Shown here: piece by piece, positions 61,587-64,000 of the stretch | Layout of the letters: each line of letters opens with the position of its first letter | How positions within the stretch are numbered: position 1 is the stretch's first letter | Assembly: GCF_013839425.1 (NCBI RefSeq) | Contig: NZ_JACDNP010000001.1 | Coordinates: forward strand, 1 to 64,000 | Length of the DNA stretch: 64,000 nucleotides | Reading direction: 5' to 3' | Source of the DNA: Halorhabdus salina | GTDB lineage: Archaea; Halobacteriota; Halobacteria; Halobacteriales; Haloarculaceae | Translations under genes and position numbers: made by a program | Notes under the pieces: model-generated | The model's input: only the letters and a program-made list of their open reading frames with translations | Database searches by the model: none | What the model was told of the DNA's origin: nothing

Positions 61587-61898
61587 CTACATTGCGTACT
61601 CGCTGAAATTGTCGATCAGTGATCCAATACGGGTCGAATCGAGGGCATCGAAGGAGTCAAACAGCATGACTGAGACCGCTTCGTGGAGATCGTCGAGGAG
61701 ACACCTAGCCAGCGCGAACACCAATTCCCTCACTTTGCGCTCGCGTTCGTTGAGATGGTCGATCGTATTCTCAGATTCCAAACCGATCGCTGTCGCCCGG
61801 ACAACGTGGAATTCCAAGAGAGTCTGGGTGACCGTTTCACGAACTCGCTGCCCAATTTGTTCGACCCGTACGAGCCAAGTCCCCACGACGTGTGACAC
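61587..61898 (-). CDS. Hypothetical or decaying small protein
   Basis: 103 aa from GTG 61898, helical and Leu-rich ('LNERERKVRELVFALARCLL', 'HEAVSVMLFDSFDALDS'). The frame extends upstream in a protein-like way ('DYWPLDPKQTWHVR') until a TGA at about 61949. The opposite strand (plus, to 61895) also reads like a protein with two in-frame TGA codons at 61620 and 61671, so the coding strand is uncertain. No family recognised. Confidence 0.35.
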   Translation of the reverse strand: MSHVVGTWLVRVEQIGQRVRETVTQTLLEFHVVRATAIGLESENTIDHLNERERKVRELVFALARCLLDDLHEAVSVMLFDSFDALDSTRIGSLIDNFSEYAM

Positions 61899-62345
61899 CC
61901 TGACGTGCCACGTTTGTTTCGGATCTAATGGCCAATAATCGGTCCCTCAATGGAGGCAATATATCGAAAATGCGGACGCCAAAGCCGGAGAAATGGCGGG
62001 CTACTATCGCCTCGTAAGTGTCGAAACGCTATCGCAGCGAGGGCAAAGCTGTTTGGGGCCCTCACCGATCTGACTGTCAAAACCAAGACCAGATCCGTGT
62101 GACCACAATTGGGGAGTTGCACGCACTACAATATTGATACTCGAAATACTACTACCTACGGCGATAGTGGTCAGTGCCAACTAAAGCATCCTTCCGCAAA
62201 GAAATGGTGGTTCGGACCGGGAACATACTGGGATGGGTGTGAGGGCGCGTTGTACCGCAGCTGAATATGACTGTCGGCTCCAAATTAGTAATACAACAGT
62301 CACTATGCAGAAACTGACAGAAATAGTATAGTACTATTTACGACA
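61899..62345. other. Gene-free AT-rich stretch
   Basis: About 450 bases; no intact frame with coding character. Short protein-like pieces in different frames suggest decay. Confidence 0.35.
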
Positions 62346-62723
62346 GTGTGCTACGATCAAAAGTGGGAGTCAAGATTGAGGCATCCGCATAACTGGAACC
62401 ATTCGCCCGAATTTCTCAACGACAACAGTGGTTCCAAGATAGACCTCTTCTCGTGGTGCGAACCGAGCCAATGGAACAGACGTCTACCGACGAAGGCCAA
62501 GAAAGATGAAAAAGACGATATTATTCCAAGAAGTGGGATATTTGACTGGAAAATACAATATTTCACAAGCCAGATCAACAGAAGCACAGACATACCGAGA
62601 GTCGCATGTGGTAGAACGATACTGTCCAACGCCGTCATTGCCGATCTTCTCGGAGAAGAACTGAATCGCGTCTGCCCGGGTCCGATTAGCGAACCAGTAA
62701 TCGACGCAGCTCTTCACATCTGA
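62346..62723 (+). CDS. Hypothetical AT-rich ORF
   Basis: 125 aa from a GTG start, polar and Asn/Lys/Trp-containing ('CEPSQWNRRLPTKAKKDEKD', 'SGIFDWKIQYFTSQINRSTD') with a C-terminal 'AVIADLLGEELNRVCPGPIS'. Composition is unlike the acidic, GC-rich host genes, which would fit a foreign origin. A minus-strand frame of 117 codons overlaps it. No family recognised. Confidence 0.3.
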   Translation: MCYDQKWESRLRHPHNWNHSPEFLNDNSGSKIDLFSWCEPSQWNRRLPTKAKKDEKDDIIPRSGIFDWKIQYFTSQINRSTDIPRVACGRTILSNAVIADLLGEELNRVCPGPISEPVIDAALHI

Positions 62724-63352
62724 GGATCGTATCGTCTCCCACAAACAAATGAGTAATCTTACTAATGACGTTATCTGATAAATACTAGTAAAAGCGAACA
62801 CAATAGCTTGTGACACAATCCACAATCGCGTCGCCAATGCGTCGACTTCGCAGAGACAGTACCGTTGGTGGGCACATTCGAGTACTGGCTAGTTTCCGAC
62901 AACGTCGCATCAGACTGCGCTGATGTCGCGCGTCAGCAAATAGGATACCGCTCGGGCAATTGCTTTCGTTCAAATAGGACACAGAGGACTGAGACGCCTT
63001 GGCCGTCCATTGCACAGGAGGAGCGGCGTTACCGAACACATGACTGCAGCACAGCGTCGGTCGTTATTACCAACATAGACCCGGGAGGCCCACCGCCTAG
63101 TCTTGCGGGGGCACGGAATGGTTGAACCGGTACACTGGTCGACGAGTACACCACCTACGCACGTTTCCCTCGTTCCCGATGGCCACCCCCCGCGACGTAC
63201 CGACTGGCCCGTGTCCGCTCTTTTCACTGATGGGCCACTCGTTGACCCGTAGTGATTGGAGGAAGCATCCCGAAGACTCTGGATACCATATAACGAAAGT
63301 ACGACTGTTATTTTGATCGCTATCCGTTCCACAGCCCCGGACAATTCATCGA
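62724..63352. other. Gene-free stretch
   Basis: About 630 bases. Several open frames are present, but all are rich in Cys/Arg/Ser and lack coding signal; none is annotated. Confidence 0.35.
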
Positions 63353-63511
63353 GTGACGAGCGAACAGCCGACATCGAACAGTGACTTGCAGTTCCGTCCC
63401 GACCCGGAGCGGGAATGGCTCCTGGAGTGGCAAAGACAAAACCAACGCAGCGACCGAGCGAAAACACAGTTTCAGAGGTGGCCTGAAGATCCCTCGGTCT
63501 GTGATCCGTAA
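63353..63511 (+). CDS. Possible 52-aa protein or gene relic
   Basis: GTG 63353 to TAA 63511. The peptide ('LQFRPDPEREWLLEWQRQNQ', 'TQFQRWPEDPSVCDP') is hydrophilic and protein-like with host-like codon use. The same frame past two stops contains a C-x2-C motif ('RRCEECHSEHSRKNLL'), so this may be the remains of a longer gene. Confidence 0.3.
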   Translation: MTSEQPTSNSDLQFRPDPEREWLLEWQRQNQRSDRAKTQFQRWPEDPSVCDP

Positions 63512-64000
63512 TAGCGGCCAGAACCAGTTCGGGCCGTAACGGACCCAAATCACGCAAGCACTGATTTGGCGGCACGATCTGTCTGGTTACCGCACCCACC
63601 TCGACGATGCGAAGAGTGCCACTCTGAGCACTCCCGCAAGAATCTGTTACATATGATTTCACAGGCATACGAGCAATTTTACATTTGTTACTGCCAGTTT
63701 ATTTGGGAAATTATATCTAAAGCAAAATAACTCAAAAAATATCCTGGCCCCAGTTTGAGATCAGGGTTGTGAGAGTCGTTATCGCACGACTAGTACGATG
63801 TAATTGAATTTTACAGATCCGAATAAGTACCAAAGACCATTATATACAACCAGGCCTGGAGAGCACGCGCAACCACGCGTTGGTGATTTTGTTGGTCAGC
63901 AGGAACAGCCACTGGGATCGGCCGACAGATGTATCCTGGCAGGGTATGGACGTCTAACAGCTACATCACGGACTAACGAGAATCCGCAAACTGAGACTAT
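63512..64000. other. AT-rich end of window
   Basis: About 490 bases, GC falling sharply from 63650 on. No gene recognised; a gene may begin beyond the window edge. Confidence 0.35.

Noticed and set aside
62970-63668. 232-codon minus-strand frame in the gene-poor tail
   Set aside because: Cys/Arg/Ser-rich and overlaps a more protein-like plus-strand frame (63353-63511); no start signal seen.
1-64000. CRISPR arrays, tRNA/rRNA genes, complete insertion sequences, origin repeats
   Set aside because: No regularly spaced repeats, tRNA cloverleaf with a TTC loop, transposase with catalytic motif or origin-box repeat was seen by eye.

Overview
This window comes from the chromosome of a haloarchaeon. 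The evidence is GC-rich DNA with a strong G/C bias at third codon positions, very acidic proteins, a Tat-exported halocyanin, TrmB-family regulators, UPF0058, DUF555 and HalX-domain proteins, archaeal aIF2-beta, and several genes whose TATA box lies about 25 bases from the start codon (leaderless transcripts). The combination of a ba3-type oxidase, ADP-forming acetyl-CoA synthetase, L-lactate dehydrogenase and a GfcR-type sugar regulator suggests a sugar-using Haloarcula/Halorhabdus-like organism, but the genus is only a guess.

Layout. 1-660: truncated PD-(D/E)XK nuclease-like gene and AT-rich flank. 658-4988: inositol monophosphatase, PiT phosphate transporter and two universal stress proteins around a TrmB regulator. 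4989-12175: divergent respiratory block. The minus arm carries a CcoI/CopA-like copper ATPase, a SafE/DsbD_2-like membrane protein and a 60-aa membrane peptide. The plus arm carries a membrane-anchored halocyanin, CuA subunit II, ba3-type subunit I and a small exported protein. 12242-19600: coiled-coil protein, YlbF-like protein, citrate synthase, MATE remnant, aminotransferase, YchF-like GTPase, a doubly frameshifted gfcR and a conserved small protein. 19854-25067: acd, a BioD/DRTGG protein, hflX and a thioesterase. 25320-30994: a zinc-module gene broken by an in-frame stop, nnr, acylphosphatase, an OGG1-like glycosylase, DUF555, UPF0058, aIF2-beta and a 59-aa zinc protein. 31196-36258: thioredoxin divergent from an OxsR-like regulator, a membrane J-protein, menD and menF. 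36532-45107: small regulators, an atypical crotonase, photolyase, superoxide dismutase, histidine kinase, P-loop protein, MBL hydrolase, and a HalX response regulator overlapping a RecA-like protein. 45131-51799: TrmB regulator divergent from a giant seven-repeat surface protein and an MMPL/RND transporter. 51823-59366: DUF5788-like, DICT, MutS, CGVC thioredoxin, membrane protein, SDR and L-LDH. 59367-64000: an AT-richer, gene-poor tail with one TrmB regulator and decaying ORFs.

How the genes work together. The respiratory block looks self-contained: electron carrier, oxidase core and copper delivery. acd, the DRTGG protein and L-LDH point to acetate and lactate overflow from sugar, and the broken gfcR would affect control of that route. 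thioredoxin/OxsR-like, SOD, photolyase, OGG1-like and MutS are repair and oxidative-stress functions scattered along the window. The candidates most worth following up are the TrmB-repeat protein-MMPL locus (45131-51799), the MutS with a changed mismatch-recognition motif, the two-base-deleted gfcR, and the response regulator overlapping a RecA-like protein with a degenerate Walker A. No rRNA, tRNA, CRISPR array, complete insertion sequence or replication-origin repeat was recognised by eye.
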